Virus record (IMG/VR): IMGVR_UViG_3300009523_000001
Span: 1-64,000 of that record
Length of the DNA stretch: 64,000 nucleotides
Reading direction: 5' to 3' (one strand)
Source of the DNA: a virus
Below, in pieces: positions 49,512 through 58,600 of the stretch. The position numbers and the translations under genes were made by a program. Position 1 is the first letter of the stretch; every line of letters starts with the position of its first letter. The notes under the pieces were generated by a model. It made no database searches, was not told the DNA's origin, and saw only the letters and a program-made list of their open reading frames with translations.

Positions 49512-50076
49512 GGCAGTCTCTTCCACGGAGGAGAACGTACCACCGGTCGCCGGCGGCGGGGTAGCGGTTGCGCGCCTCACGGCCGCTCAGGTAGTCTTCT
49601 CCCATTCGGGGTCGAAAGGATTCGACGGAGGAGAAGAACAGTCGTCTGCGTGCGACCGGCGCTCGACCCGGTCTTGATCAAGCGAGCCGTTTTTATCTGC
49701 GAACGACAACGCGCACCTCATCGCGGCCTAGAAATCCGCGGTGCGTCCCGGCAGCGAGGATCTCGAGTACCTGCCGGGGCGTCAATACACGAGACAGACA
49801 GCGCCCAGCCATCGGGTGGCTGAGGACTTCAGGGTGGCCGAGCGGCGGAATGCTCGCACGCGAAACACCGCGAGGCCGTCGGGAGCCTCAGACCGACTAC
49901 GCACGTGAAGAGGATGATTGCGGCGCTCTTGCGGACCGGGCTCTCGGATGCCCGCGACTCCACCAAGGCTGGTCAGCGCGAACGCATGGAGAAGAGCGAA
50001 TGCAACCCGTGGGAGGCCCCGTAAAGGGGCCGTTACCACCACGGCCGTCGCTCTCATGGGGTAGGGTGGCCAATTC
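49512..50076. other. 565-nt gap without a supported gene
   Basis: No frame here has a start with ribosome site and sensible protein. A tRNA-like GGTGGCCGAGCGG near 49832 lacks a matching acceptor and T arm. A regulatory region or small RNA is possible. Confidence 0.4.
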
Positions 50077-50301
50077 ATGCCTTGGGCGAAGGAGATCACG
50101 CGCAAGCTGTCCTGCATCATCTGCGGGGAACCGATCACGGCTTACTCGACCACCTCGCCGCATCCGGAGGCCCCCGAGATGGTCCAGCTCCTCTCCGACC
50201 AGGCGTGGATCGGCATCGAGGGTCCTGCGTACGAGGGTGAATCGCCGAAGTTGCTCGTCGTGTGCTCGGTAAGGTGCCTAGACGAACTGCTTGAGGAGTG
50301 A
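50077..50301 (+). CDS. Zinc-ribbon-like protein
   Basis: 74 aa. SCIICGEPI and VCSVRC: C-x-x-C and C-x-x-x-C that could form one zinc ribbon. Weak ribosome site. Convergent with the next minus gene, 1 nt apart. Confidence 0.55.
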   Translation: MPWAKEITRKLSCIICGEPITAYSTTSPHPEAPEMVQLLSDQAWIGIEGPAYEGESPKLLVVCSVRCLDELLEE

Positions 50302-50302
50302 C

Positions 50303-50602
50303 TTAGAACTGCTCACGCGGCAAGCCGTGGAATCGCTCGTAGTGTGCCATCCATGACTCGAGCTCCGCCCGCGTCATCGATCCCTGCCCTCGGCAGCCGC
50401 CCCACACGCGGGACGGACACCCTTCGAAGGTGTGCTCCCCGCAGCAGCAGCCGCACCCCGCCATTTCGCAGAGCCGGTCGACGTCGCCGGCCCACATCGC
50501 TTCCTCGAGCTCGCGCGCGAATGCTTGTTCGTCGCCTTCGCGGCCGGCGAGCCGCACGGCCTCTTCGAACGCCCACGGGTGATCGCGCAGCAGTGAGTTC
50601 AC
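50303..50602 (-). CDS. Cys-rich hypothetical protein
   Basis: 99 aa from GTG 50602. A helical N-terminal half (RDHPWAFEEAVRLAGREGDE) and a Cys-rich centre (CEMAGCGCCCGEHTFEGC) ending in a helix. Unrecognised; the Cys block may bind a metal cluster. Confidence 0.6.
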   Translation of the reverse strand: MNSLLRDHPWAFEEAVRLAGREGDEQAFARELEEAMWAGDVDRLCEMAGCGCCCGEHTFEGCPSRVWGGCRGQGSMTRAELESWMAHYERFHGLPREQF

Positions 50603-50603
50603 C

Positions 50604-50783
50604 CTAGACCTCGCACGTGCAGACATACCCGCACGACCAGCACTCGAACCACCACCAGACTTCCGAGTCCATCGCGTCCACTGCCTCTCTTCGTGCGTGT
50701 GCGAGCTCCACGAAGGACACGGGGGACGGCCGATCGCAGCAGCATCGGATGCGGCAGCGGCGCCCACCGCGTGAACGGCTCAT
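50604..50783 (-). CDS. Trp/Cys-rich microprotein
   Basis: 59 aa. MSRSRGGRRCRIRCCCDRPS at the start and WWWFECWSCGYVCTCEV at the end: nine Cys and four Trp. ATGA overlap with the next gene upstream. Probably metal-binding. Unrecognised. Confidence 0.55.
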   Translation of the reverse strand: MSRSRGGRRCRIRCCCDRPSPVSFVELAHARREAVDAMDSEVWWWFECWSCGYVCTCEV

Positions 50784-50938
50784 GGCAGTGGGATCTCCCG
50801 AACGCGACTCGCGACCGCCGCGAGGGTTTGCGCCAGATTGCGCATCTCGTCGCCGGTTAGCCGGCGCTCGGTGAAGAGGCGTTTGGCTGCGCGCTCCACG
50901 ATGGCGACGTCGGTTTCTTCGACAAGGTACTGCCTCAC
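50780..50938 (-). CDS. Small helical protein
   Basis: 52 aa from GTG 50938 (or 50941), VRQYLVEETDVAIVERAAKR then a helix to the end. Overlaps the stop of the next upstream gene. Unrecognised. Confidence 0.5.
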   Translation of the reverse strand: MRQYLVEETDVAIVERAAKRLFTERRLTGDEMRNLAQTLAAVASRVREIPLP

Positions 50939-51177
50939 CACGACAGCTCCCGCGTGTACGCCTGGAGCTGCGGCTCGAACCGTCCGAGCAGGATGCGCGC
51001 AGGCGTCGTCGTCGTTCGCCCGCACCACGGGCAGGTGCCGGCGCGCGCGAGCTCTGCGGCGCGCTCGCGACCCATGAGGTTGTCCCACCCGCGCGCCGTT
51101 CGGTTGCAGAGCAGGCCGAGTGCGGTCTCCGTTTGCTTGCGACAGCAAGGGCACCGTCCATTTCCCCATTCGCTCAT
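50935..51177 (-). CDS. Double zinc-knuckle protein
   Basis: 80 aa. CPCCRKQTETALGLLC and CPWCGRTTTTPARILL provide two CxxC knuckles around a basic helix (WDNLMGRERAAELARA). Unrecognised. 105 nt of untranslated sequence precede it. Confidence 0.65.
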   Translation of the reverse strand: MSEWGNGRCPCCRKQTETALGLLCNRTARGWDNLMGRERAAELARAGTCPWCGRTTTTPARILLGRFEPQLQAYTRELSW

Positions 51178-51282
51178 GGCGGGCAGCTATCGCAAGAGCG
51201 CGGCCAACAGGAAGATCGCGGAGTTGCGAGCGGTTTCGGGTCGTGTGAGGAGAAGAACCGTTACGGATCGGAAGATTCCTTC

Positions 51283-51933
51283 TCATGCCGCCTGGGTGAA
51301 GTAGGGCGTCTCTCCGAGCAGATCCGGGGCCACGTCGTTCGGATCGAACGGCAGACCGAGGATCCTGATCGTCGCGCGCTGGACGATCGCCGTCCCGCGT
51401 TTGGCCACTTTGCGTTTGGCGAGGTCGGACCAGTACGCATCTGCATCGTGCAGGTCGTAGAGATCGACGGCGGTCAGCGCGTCGTCGTACCCGGCGTAGC
51501 CGCCGGCTCGGAAACCTTCCTCGACGAGCACGTGGCAGTACGGGTTGTAGTAGGCGATGGCTTCCGCTTCCGTCACGGGGCTCGCCATCCCCTCGGCATC
51601 GAACCATCCGTGCGTTCCGGGCGCGTAGCCCGCGGCCTTGGCCCACCCCACGGAGGTCAGCGCATCCGCCTCGGGGTTGCACGCCGCCGGATGCCAGCCT
51701 GGGTCGCGCGGATGTTGGATGAACCCAGCGAGGAAGCGCGCCGGGTGCGTGAGGATCCGTTCGAGCTCATCCGGGTCGATGTCGTCCTTGGGGTTGTTGC
51801 CCGGCAGCGGCGTGTAGCGGAGGATCCCTCCGTAGCCCTGGTTGGCGATGGCGTCGAGGATCGATCCGTTCGTGATCTTTGTGTCGGTGTCGACCATCGT
51901 GCAGGTCGGTGCGCGCACAGCGATAAATGTCAT
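51283..51933 (-). CDS. DUF1906 glycoside-hydrolase-like (endolysin-type) protein
   Basis: 216 aa from ATG 51933. ILDAIANQGYGGILRYTPLP, IDPDELERILTHPARFLAGF, IQHPRDPGWHP, GTHGWFDAEG and EGFRAGGYAGYDDAL match DUF1906, a GH25-like TIM barrel of Rv2525c and phage lysins that acts on peptidoglycan. Acidic residues in GWFDAEG and YDDAL are candidate catalysts. No signal peptide, so release would need a holin. It has an unusual short-leader promoter. Confidence 0.75.
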   Translation of the reverse strand: MTFIAVRAPTCTMVDTDTKITNGSILDAIANQGYGGILRYTPLPGNNPKDDIDPDELERILTHPARFLAGFIQHPRDPGWHPAACNPEADALTSVGWAKAAGYAPGTHGWFDAEGMASPVTEAEAIAYYNPYCHVLVEEGFRAGGYAGYDDALTAVDLYDLHDADAYWSDLAKRKVAKRGTAIVQRATIRILGLPFDPNDVAPDLLGETPYFTQAA

Positions 51934-51939
51934 GGGGTC

Positions 51940-51945
51940 AGTGTA
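51940..51945 (-). promoter_or_regulatory. -10 element giving a near-leaderless DUF1906 transcript
   Basis: Minus-strand TACACT with TGGGA just upstream (extended -10-like) and no good -35. The predicted start falls on or within 1-2 nt of the ATG at 51933. Confidence 0.4.
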
Positions 51946-52017
51946 TCCCAAAGCAGGACGTCGATGGTCGCCACACCGGTTCTGACGATCATCGCGACGG
52001 TGAGGAAGAGAGCACGA

Positions 52018-52398
52018 TCACCAATCCGGTGTGCGGCGGATTAGGTCGACCAACGAGTCCAGGCCAATCGGCTTGCCGAGCATGATGTGGTGCAGCCCCT
52101 CGAAGGCGTTCTCTCTCGCCTTGGAACGGACGTCCTCGGGAGGCATGGCGCTCGTGATGATGATCGGGATCTCCTTCCATTTGTCGTCGTTTCGCATCAG
52201 CCGCGCGACGTCGATCCCGGAGAGCTCCATCTCTCCGGGGTCGATGTCGAGCAAGACCAACTCCGGCGATTCGCCGGCGAGCAGGCGCACGGCTCCGGCG
52301 CAGGTGGACGTGGAGGACACGTCGTGGCCGCATCCACGGAGAAACGTGGCGAGCGCCTGACGGGTGGATGGATCGTCTTCGACGATGAGGATCCTCAT
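52018..52398 (-). CDS. Single-domain response regulator receiver
   Basis: 126 aa. ILIVEDDPSTRQALATFLRG (D8, D9), LVLLDIDPGEMEL (phosphoacceptor D51), T82 in IIITSAM and K109 in LGKPIG are all present, so a functional REC fold is likely. No output domain. Free-standing receivers act as phosphate sinks or bind partner kinases. AAGGAG directly abuts the ATG, which is unusual spacing. A terminator lies between it and its upstream gene. Confidence 0.8.
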   Translation of the reverse strand: MRILIVEDDPSTRQALATFLRGCGHDVSSTSTCAGAVRLLAGESPELVLLDIDPGEMELSGIDVARLMRNDDKWKEIPIIITSAMPPEDVRSKARENAFEGLHHIMLGKPIGLDSLVDLIRRTPDW

Positions 52399-52415
52399 CT
52401 CCTTGATTCTGTCAG

Positions 52416-52450
52416 AAAAAAGCCCACCCGGACACCATGTCCAGGCGGGC
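52416..52450 (-). terminator. Intrinsic terminator after the lysozyme-like gene
   Basis: Minus strand: GCCCGCCTGGACA ... TGTCCGGGTGGGC, an 11-13 bp imperfect stem with a short loop, then TTTTTT. It sits in the leader of the receiver gene. Confidence 0.75.
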
Positions 52451-52474
52451 TCCAGGCTGCGAAGATCCGGAAAG

Positions 52475-53161
52475 CTAAGGCGCGGTAGCGCCCGCAGCAA
52501 TCCCCGGCGCCGGATGCGCTGCGAGCCACTTTGCGCAATCGGGGTACCCGGTCCACGGATGGTTCTTCGGCAACGACCACGACGAAGTCGGCTCGTGGAC
52601 GAGCATGTCAAGCGCGGTTGCCGCGCTGAACCGATCGGCATGGTCTCGTCGTTCCCAAATCTGCCAGTATCCAGCGGCTTTTCCGTTGTCTTGGTCGCCG
52701 AGTTTCGACGGGTTGCTCGAGATTCGTGTCTCCTTGTGTGCGATGCATGCGAGCGTCACCGCGTACTTCCATGCCGCATCCGGTCCGAACTGCGCCAGCT
52801 CCCCGGCCCGCGCCCGCACGGCGCCGAGCACGTCGTGGGTGAAGGCGTCGAGCCGCACCGTGCGTGTCGCCGTTGGCTCTCCACCCACCCGAATCCCGCG
52901 ACTGACATGCGGCGTGTCCATGTAGGCGTCGCTCAGTTGCTCGACCCGCCCGCGCAGCGGCGCGAACCACGGGTCGTCCTCTGGTTGTGACGGTTGTGCA
53001 ACGGGCGGTTCGACCGTCGGCGGCGTGTCGATGGTGGCGGTTTGGGCTGCTGGTTCGGCTGTGGGTGGCGGCGATCCCGCGTGAACCGAGGGGGTCGCGA
53101 GCGGGATCGTGAGACCCGCCAAACAGAGTGTGAGACCGAGTAGCAGGGTTGTTTTCAGCAT
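52475..53161 (-). CDS. Secreted lysozyme-like protein
   Basis: 228 aa from ATG 53161. A signal peptide (LKTTLLLGLTLCLAGLTIPL, cut near VHA) precedes a Pro/Thr-rich linker. The C-terminal domain has CIAHKETRISSNPSK with a candidate catalytic Glu, then GDQDNGKAAGYWQIWE, like the S-L-T/lysozyme E...G-Y-W-Q-I pattern. A peptidoglycan transglycosylase exported by Sec is suggested. Terminated by the hairpin at 52416-52450. Confidence 0.7.
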   Translation of the reverse strand: MLKTTLLLGLTLCLAGLTIPLATPSVHAGSPPPTAEPAAQTATIDTPPTVEPPVAQPSQPEDDPWFAPLRGRVEQLSDAYMDTPHVSRGIRVGGEPTATRTVRLDAFTHDVLGAVRARAGELAQFGPDAAWKYAVTLACIAHKETRISSNPSKLGDQDNGKAAGYWQIWERRDHADRFSAATALDMLVHEPTSSWSLPKNHPWTGYPDCAKWLAAHPAPGIAAGATAP

Positions 53162-53232
53162 CCGGCGAGCCTGCCCTGGGTCCGCGCGCAAGGTCAAGCT
53201 GTCTCTGCTGGATGCGGTAAGGTTCCAAGGTC

Positions 53233-53532
53233 ATGCCCGACGTCCCGCTCGCCGACACGTGCGTGTGCGGGTCGTCGTATTGGCACCGGCCCGCCGGCAG
53301 TGTGGAGGCAACCGTCCGGACGGGCACGAGCAGCGGGAGTCTCGAAGCATCGCGGTTTCTCTGGTGCCGCAAGTGCGGGGCGATCCGTGCCGTCTTCGAA
53401 TCGCACTGGCAGATTCCGCTCGACCGCGCTGGCGACGTCCCGCACTCGGTGCCGCTCGAAACCGATGAGGTGCCGACCCGGCCAGGCACGCCGGGCGCGA
53501 AGAAGACCCCCGTGGGTACCAAGAAGGAGTAG
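53233..53532 (+). CDS. Zinc-binding hypothetical protein
   Basis: 99 aa. DTCVCGSSYWHRP and FLWCRKCGAI: C-x-C...H and CxxC form a zinc ribbon. A Pro/Lys-rich tail follows. Alone on the plus strand between minus genes. Unrecognised. Confidence 0.55.
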   Translation: MPDVPLADTCVCGSSYWHRPAGSVEATVRTGTSSGSLEASRFLWCRKCGAIRAVFESHWQIPLDRAGDVPHSVPLETDEVPTRPGTPGAKKTPVGTKKE

Positions 53533-53558
53533 CTACGGTTGCTGCTCTCGTACAACGC

Positions 53559-55172
53559 TCAATGGGAGAGAATGTAACCCGATCCGGTGTTCGGATCGAG
53601 CAGCGATCCGGCATCGACCAGGGCCGCGATCGTGATCGGCTGACCTAGCCCGAACGTCCCGGTCGTCTGGTTGAAGCTATTTCCGGTACCGGTCGAACCA
53701 CCGCCGAACGACAGGGGACCGTTCGTGAGAAGCGTGGACGCCCACGCGGCGGCGCCGAATGAGTTGTAGAAGTTGCCACCTGAGTTGGCGTTCATGGAGT
53801 AAAGGCCCCACTCGGAGTTGCTATTCAGGACAACCGTTCCGTTCTCCTCCACATTGAATTGGCCCGCTCCCATGTATACGCCGGCGTAGGATGCGACACA
53901 CCCCAACGTACTGGCGGACACGGAAGAACTCGGCAGTAGGATCGTCTGGCCATTGACGGCAGTTGTGCCGGATGTGCAGACAAACTCCGACCGAGAGGCC
54001 CCTGCGACGAATCCTGTATTGCCGGAGACCGCGGTGACTATCCCGGTCACGTCTGTACCTTCGGCCTGCGCGATGCCCGTTCCGCCCCGAATGTTCAATG
54101 TGCCGCTTACATTGGACAGGACAAGCAGAGATGAGAGCGCATAGTTCGTGAAGCTGTAGTTGCCACTGATCTGGGCCATCGCGACGGCCGAGACTCCAAC
54201 GTTGCCATGACCGGACCACTCTCCGACGTTGGCCAAGGACGGGTTCTCCAGTACGATCGTATCGCCTTGCGCCCACGAGCTGTTGGTGCTCACGCCTAGA
54301 GACGGCGGAACGAAGTTCAGTGGCTGCTCCACGGTCGCCGATCCAGCGTCGACGGACAGAATGTACGCGTAGGATTGGCGGCCGGCGGCGGTCGTGTTCT
54401 CGAGGAGCTGGCCAGGTGCCGCGCCATCCGGCATACCGGCAACCGTGAGCAGAGTTCCGCCCTCGACGATGACTGGCTGCGTGACCACCCCTGCCTCGAA
54501 TGTCGTGACCGTCTGCGGCGTCACGAAGAGAGCGGATCCACCTAGGGTGGAGGCATCTTGGCTCGTTGCGTAATTTGGCGTGAAGAAGATGACGTCGGTG
54601 TTCGGGATCTGGGGCGTCAGGAGGTAGAATGCCGTGAACTGCAGCAACGTCGGCGACTGCGTACCCAGTCTATGGGTAATGATTTCGCCGAACGTCGCGC
54701 ACGGCAGCGCGATCGTCGTGCATGGGTTGGTGTCCGACCCGGTGGAGGCAACGTACCACGCGGAGATTCCCCAGGCGGGCGGGAAGATCGGATTGAAGGC
54801 GCCAGCAGATCGCGGGCGCAGCGGCTTGGGCTTCTTGCATCTCCATTTCCCGTCAAATGCAATGCACGCGTCGTAGTCGATGACCGTCTGCGGGCGTTGG
54901 TCGACGTACGGTGCGGCCTCGGATTCGACCAACGCCCCCTGCGAGAGTCGGTAGATCCTAGCAAACACCGCATTCGGCGCGTCGGCCAGGATTCCGGCGT
55001 CGGACACCTGTGCTTCCGCCGATTTCTGAGCGTCGGACGACTCAGTGACTGGACTGCACGCGAGGAGCGCGAGGGACACGAGCGCAACAAAAGTGCGGGA
55101 CATCAACCGATTTTCTTCCATCGCCCGAATGTACTCTCGCGCGTACCGTCTGCGATCGATGACGTAGCTCAT
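53559..55172 (-). CDS. Surface or virion protein with internal lipoprotein signal
   Basis: 537 aa from ATG 55172; MSYVIDRRRYAREYIRAMEE matches the start of the collagen-like protein, and the upstream element is shared. A second Met at residue 24 (55103) begins a perfect lipoprotein signal (SRTFVALVSLALLACSPV). The remaining 500 residues are beta-rich, Gly/Ser/Thr/Ala-heavy with repeated strand patterns (VVTQPVIVEGGTLLTVAG, SGTLNIRGGTGIAQ) resembling a pectate-lyase-like or fibre-type beta helix. Either start may be used. Confidence 0.7.
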   Translation of the reverse strand: MSYVIDRRRYAREYIRAMEENRLMSRTFVALVSLALLACSPVTESSDAQKSAEAQVSDAGILADAPNAVFARIYRLSQGALVESEAAPYVDQRPQTVIDYDACIAFDGKWRCKKPKPLRPRSAGAFNPIFPPAWGISAWYVASTGSDTNPCTTIALPCATFGEIITHRLGTQSPTLLQFTAFYLLTPQIPNTDVIFFTPNYATSQDASTLGGSALFVTPQTVTTFEAGVVTQPVIVEGGTLLTVAGMPDGAAPGQLLENTTAAGRQSYAYILSVDAGSATVEQPLNFVPPSLGVSTNSSWAQGDTIVLENPSLANVGEWSGHGNVGVSAVAMAQISGNYSFTNYALSSLLVLSNVSGTLNIRGGTGIAQAEGTDVTGIVTAVSGNTGFVAGASRSEFVCTSGTTAVNGQTILLPSSSVSASTLGCVASYAGVYMGAGQFNVEENGTVVLNSNSEWGLYSMNANSGGNFYNSFGAAAWASTLLTNGPLSFGGGSTGTGNSFNQTTGTFGLGQPITIAALVDAGSLLDPNTGSGYILSH

Positions 55173-55204
55173 CCGGCTCCGTCTGGTAGTTTCGCAGTGC
55201 GCCC

Positions 55205-55239
55205 TTGACGGGTCAAGTGCGAGTTTTCCCAGCTAGAAC
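55205..55239 (-). promoter_or_regulatory. Shared upstream element B of surface-protein genes
   Basis: Minus strand: GTTCTAGC, 15 nt, TTGACCCGTCAA at 55205-55216, 32 nt before ATG 55172. Both elements and the ATGAGCTAC-TCATCG start region match the copy at 49274-49308. Confidence 0.55.
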
Positions 55240-55286
55240 ACTGTTGCCGCGCAAGGCACGGAGCATCCGACAGTCTAGCGGATGCT

Positions 55287-55491
55287 TCAGTGCGCGTGCT
55301 GCGAACAGTCTCCGCACCGTCCGCATACGACGCAGACGAGCACCTGCAGGCCGTTCGCTTGGTTCTGGCAGTCATCGCCCGAGCACGCCGCGACGATGGG
55401 GTCGACGAGCCCCTGGGGTCGTGCACGCAACCAACGGTGAGAACTCCGTAAGGAGCACCAGTACAAACCATCTCACAAAATGACTGCCCAT
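55287..55491 (-). pseudogene. Small lipoprotein gene probably broken by a frameshift
   Basis: ATG 55491 with GGAGG 5 nt upstream begins a lipoprotein signal (MGSHFVRWFVLVLLTEFSPL then VAC), but this frame ends after 39 codons in Arg-rich sequence. The +1 frame from about 55430 to TGA 55287 looks coding: VDPIVAACSGDDCQNQANGL then VLVCVVCGRCGDCSQ. One inserted or lost base would join them into a Cys-rich lipoprotein. Confidence 0.45.
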
Positions 55492-55657
55492 CCGACACCT
55501 CCCGCATTCACGGTTCCTGTTGCCACACGTGCGGTCCGTCCTCGGTCCATGATGCGGCTCATGGTGCGGTACTCAGGCTACCACTAGGATCCGTGACCGG
55601 ACTAAGTAATACCTGAGACATACTTAGGTATGTCGGTTACGGTCTGGATTGCCAGCG
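55492..55657. other. Intergenic region with dyad
   Basis: No gene seen. It holds the inverted repeat at 55617-55634 between the converged ends of the sugar cluster and the lipoprotein-like gene. Confidence 0.4.
55617..55634. repeat. Inverted repeat downstream of the glycan megagene
   Basis: GACATAC-TTAG-GTATGTC, a perfect 7-bp stem with a 4-nt loop, no T-run. CTAAGTAT in its centre recurs near 63787-63794. An operator or weak terminator. Confidence 0.45.
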
Positions 55658-58600
55658 TCAAGTCTGGGTCGAGATGAGGCGATCGACGGCGGCTGAATCG
55701 AAGAACGCCAGGTGCGCCGAGGCGTCGTTCACCCCGAAGCTGACCACCAACCGATCGCCGTCGCGAGCCAACCCGGCGGCGAATTCGATGCCCTTGCGCT
55801 CGAAGTAAAACGGCTCGGAGATGCTCCGGATCTCGAGCTTCTCGGTCAGCCGGACGAACCGGTGAAGGTAGATCCGTCCAGGGGTGTGGACGACCTCGTG
55901 CACGAGGCAGAGGAAACTGTCTCCGTGCGGGATGACCTGCGATCCGCCGCGCAGCTCAGTCAGATTTTCGTCAAGATCGGTGATGCGGAACCGCTCGGTG
56001 GTTTTCTCCGGCGCGCAGTCGATCACGATCGTTGGGTCGCACAGGTAGAGGAAACTGCCGGGTTGCCCGAGGATCGGCATCCAGTTCTTCTGCGCGCGGT
56101 CGTGCTCGTAGTCGCGAATGACGCGGACGTCCGTGATCTTCCACTCGTGGTCGATCGTGAGAATGCACTGTTCGCATCGTCCATCGCCTAGATCGCGGAC
56201 GACGGCCGACGCGCGAAACTTGTCGCCGTCGAGCCAGAGCCGGCAGTCCTCGAACCCTTCGACCGGGTAGCTCGTACGCGGGAGGCCTGTCGCGTCGGTC
56301 AGGAGTGTGGGCGATCCGGTCGGCTTCCACGTCTTGTTCATCTCGAGGATCCAGTTTTTGGTGCGGATGATGCCGCTGCCGTCGATCGTGGGGTACTGCC
56401 CCTCGGCGACCGTGTAGTTCACGGTGCGGACCAGCACGAGCCGCCGGTCGCCCACGACGAGCACCGACGGGTTCATCGGCGCGTACCCATCGTCCGATTT
56501 CCAGTCGATCGCGCGCAGCTCGGCGCCGCAGAGCTCGCGCGCGGTCTTGACGTAGTGAACGAAATTCCCTCGGGCCTCGCCGCGCACGTTGGCGTCCCGG
56601 TCGATGGTCAGTCGGGCGCACGCGTCGTAGCCGGCCTGCCGGCGCGCGGGGAGCTTGCTGTAGAACCCGCTGATGGCGACATCGGGCGCGTTTTTGCGTT
56701 CGTAGACATCCTTCTCGACGAAGAGGATTTCGTCCGGGCAGGGCATCCGTGCGACCTGTTCGGCGAGGAGGATCGCCGCATCGCTCTTGCCGTGCTCGCG
56801 CCACCACCGCGCGAGCAGCGCCAGCGGTTCCGCGCGGGTGGGTCGGAAGTTGTAGGCGTCGAAGCAGGCGAGGACGAGCGCCGGCTCGTCGTTCAACGCG
56901 GCATGGCTGCGCGCGATGCCGTAGTGCGATGCCCAGACTTCTTCGTCCCACCCGCCGGCGGCAATCCGGCGCGTGTACCACTGGATGGCCTCCTGCTGCC
57001 GTCCCATCTCGCGGTAGGTGTTCGCGAGGTAGAACATATAACGGGCGTTGTCCGGCTCCCGGGTGAGGCCGTCCATGAGCAGGCGGATGTCCCGATCGCC
57101 CTTGTCGCCCTTCGACCCGCCGTCGTTGCGGTCGTCGATGGAGCACGAGTCGAGGTTCGGCGGGGTGTCGCCGGGAACAGAGAGAAACTCGTGAGTGACG
57201 CCGACGTACTGCGCGACCACGTCGCGCCGAACGAGCCGCGTATTCCAGTAGTGAAGGGCTCCGGTCAACTGCTGGAGCCGGTACGCGGGCGCGGTGAGCG
57301 CCCGCTTGTCCAGCGACCCCCGGAGCACCATGTCGGCGTCGATAAGCAGGGCGTAGTCCCATCCGTCGTACGCTCGTGCTGCCTCGAGCGACTCGTTTCT
57401 GGCCTGGGCGAAGTTCTTGAACGTGGTGCGGACCAATTTGCCGGGGACTTGGTGCTCTTTGAAAAACCGCTGGATCGTCTCGAATGTCCCGTCGGTCGAT
57501 CCGGTGTCGGTGATGACCCACTTGTCGATGAAGGGCAGCGCGGCCGAGAGGCACCGCTCGATGATGGCGCTCTCGTTCTTGACGATCATCACGAGGCAGA
57601 TCCGGGTGACCGTCGATTTCTCCTCCTTGTGCTTGCCGCGGGCGGCGGTGGCACGGCGTTCAAGCCGATTCATGGGGGTGTCTCCGTCACGTGGAATATC
57701 GATGATGCTGTCGTCGTGGTCGGCCTGGTACCAGTCGAACCGCTGGCCCTCTCGTTCCATCTCAGCCCAGGTGTTGACCTCCCAGGTGATCTGCTGCATC
57801 CGCCGGAAAACGGCGTGGTAGCGCTCGACGAGCTCGGGGATCGATTCGCGGTCGACGAGCAGAAAGCCACCGCAGAATCGCCAGTTCACGTCGTCGTCGG
57901 TCGCGCGCGCTGCGGCGGTCTCCTTATTCCAGCAGCCCGGTGCAAGTACGCATACAGACGGGGGATGGAGCGCACGCAGTCGGTCGAGGAAGCTCGCCGG
58001 ATTCTTGACGACCTTCATCACCGCGAAGTCGATCCAGGCGAAATGCGAAGAGGAGTCGTCGAGCTCGCGGGCGAGCGCAAGGAGATCGAGCTTGGCGTTG
58101 ATGAGCAAGAGGGAACCGCGCGCGTCCTTTTCTGACGAGCGGGTGCCCGGAAGCGTTCGGGTGCCGTCGTCGTGCTGGAACGGCCACAACGATTCGAGGT
58201 CGGTCAGTTCCACTTGAACGTTCGGGTGCTTGGGCGCTCGCTCGGCGAGCTGCCGGTCGAGAAAGAGGAGGATCGGCAGGCCGCTCGCGGCGAGCTCGGA
58301 GAACCATCGAAAATACGCGTCTTCGTCCACGGTTCGATCCCGCAGCCGGAAGAACGCTGAGACAAAACGGGTGCTGGAGATCGGACGTTTCAGCAGGGTG
58401 AGCACATCATCCATCCGGGTCGGTCTTTCGGGACGTTTCTTCTGAGACGATCCGCGCTCTCTGGCGAGTGCGTGGAGCCGCTCGTTCCACTCAACGCCCT
58501 CGCGGGTCACCATCTCCGCGAGCTCCGGCAGCCGACTCGAGCTGACCTTTTCCGCGTGCCATGCGACGACGTCGCGCAACGTGACCGATTGGAAGCCCGC

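Noticed and set aside
49823-49915. tRNA-like GGTGGCCGAGCGG stretch
   Set aside because: It resembles a tRNA D-arm but no paired acceptor, anticodon stem or T-loop GGTTCGA follows.
56555-58135. Long plus-strand frame antisense to the glycan megagene
   Set aside because: Long antisense frames are expected in GC-rich genes; composition is Arg/Gly/Val-rich with no motif, and the minus frame has clear enzyme domains.
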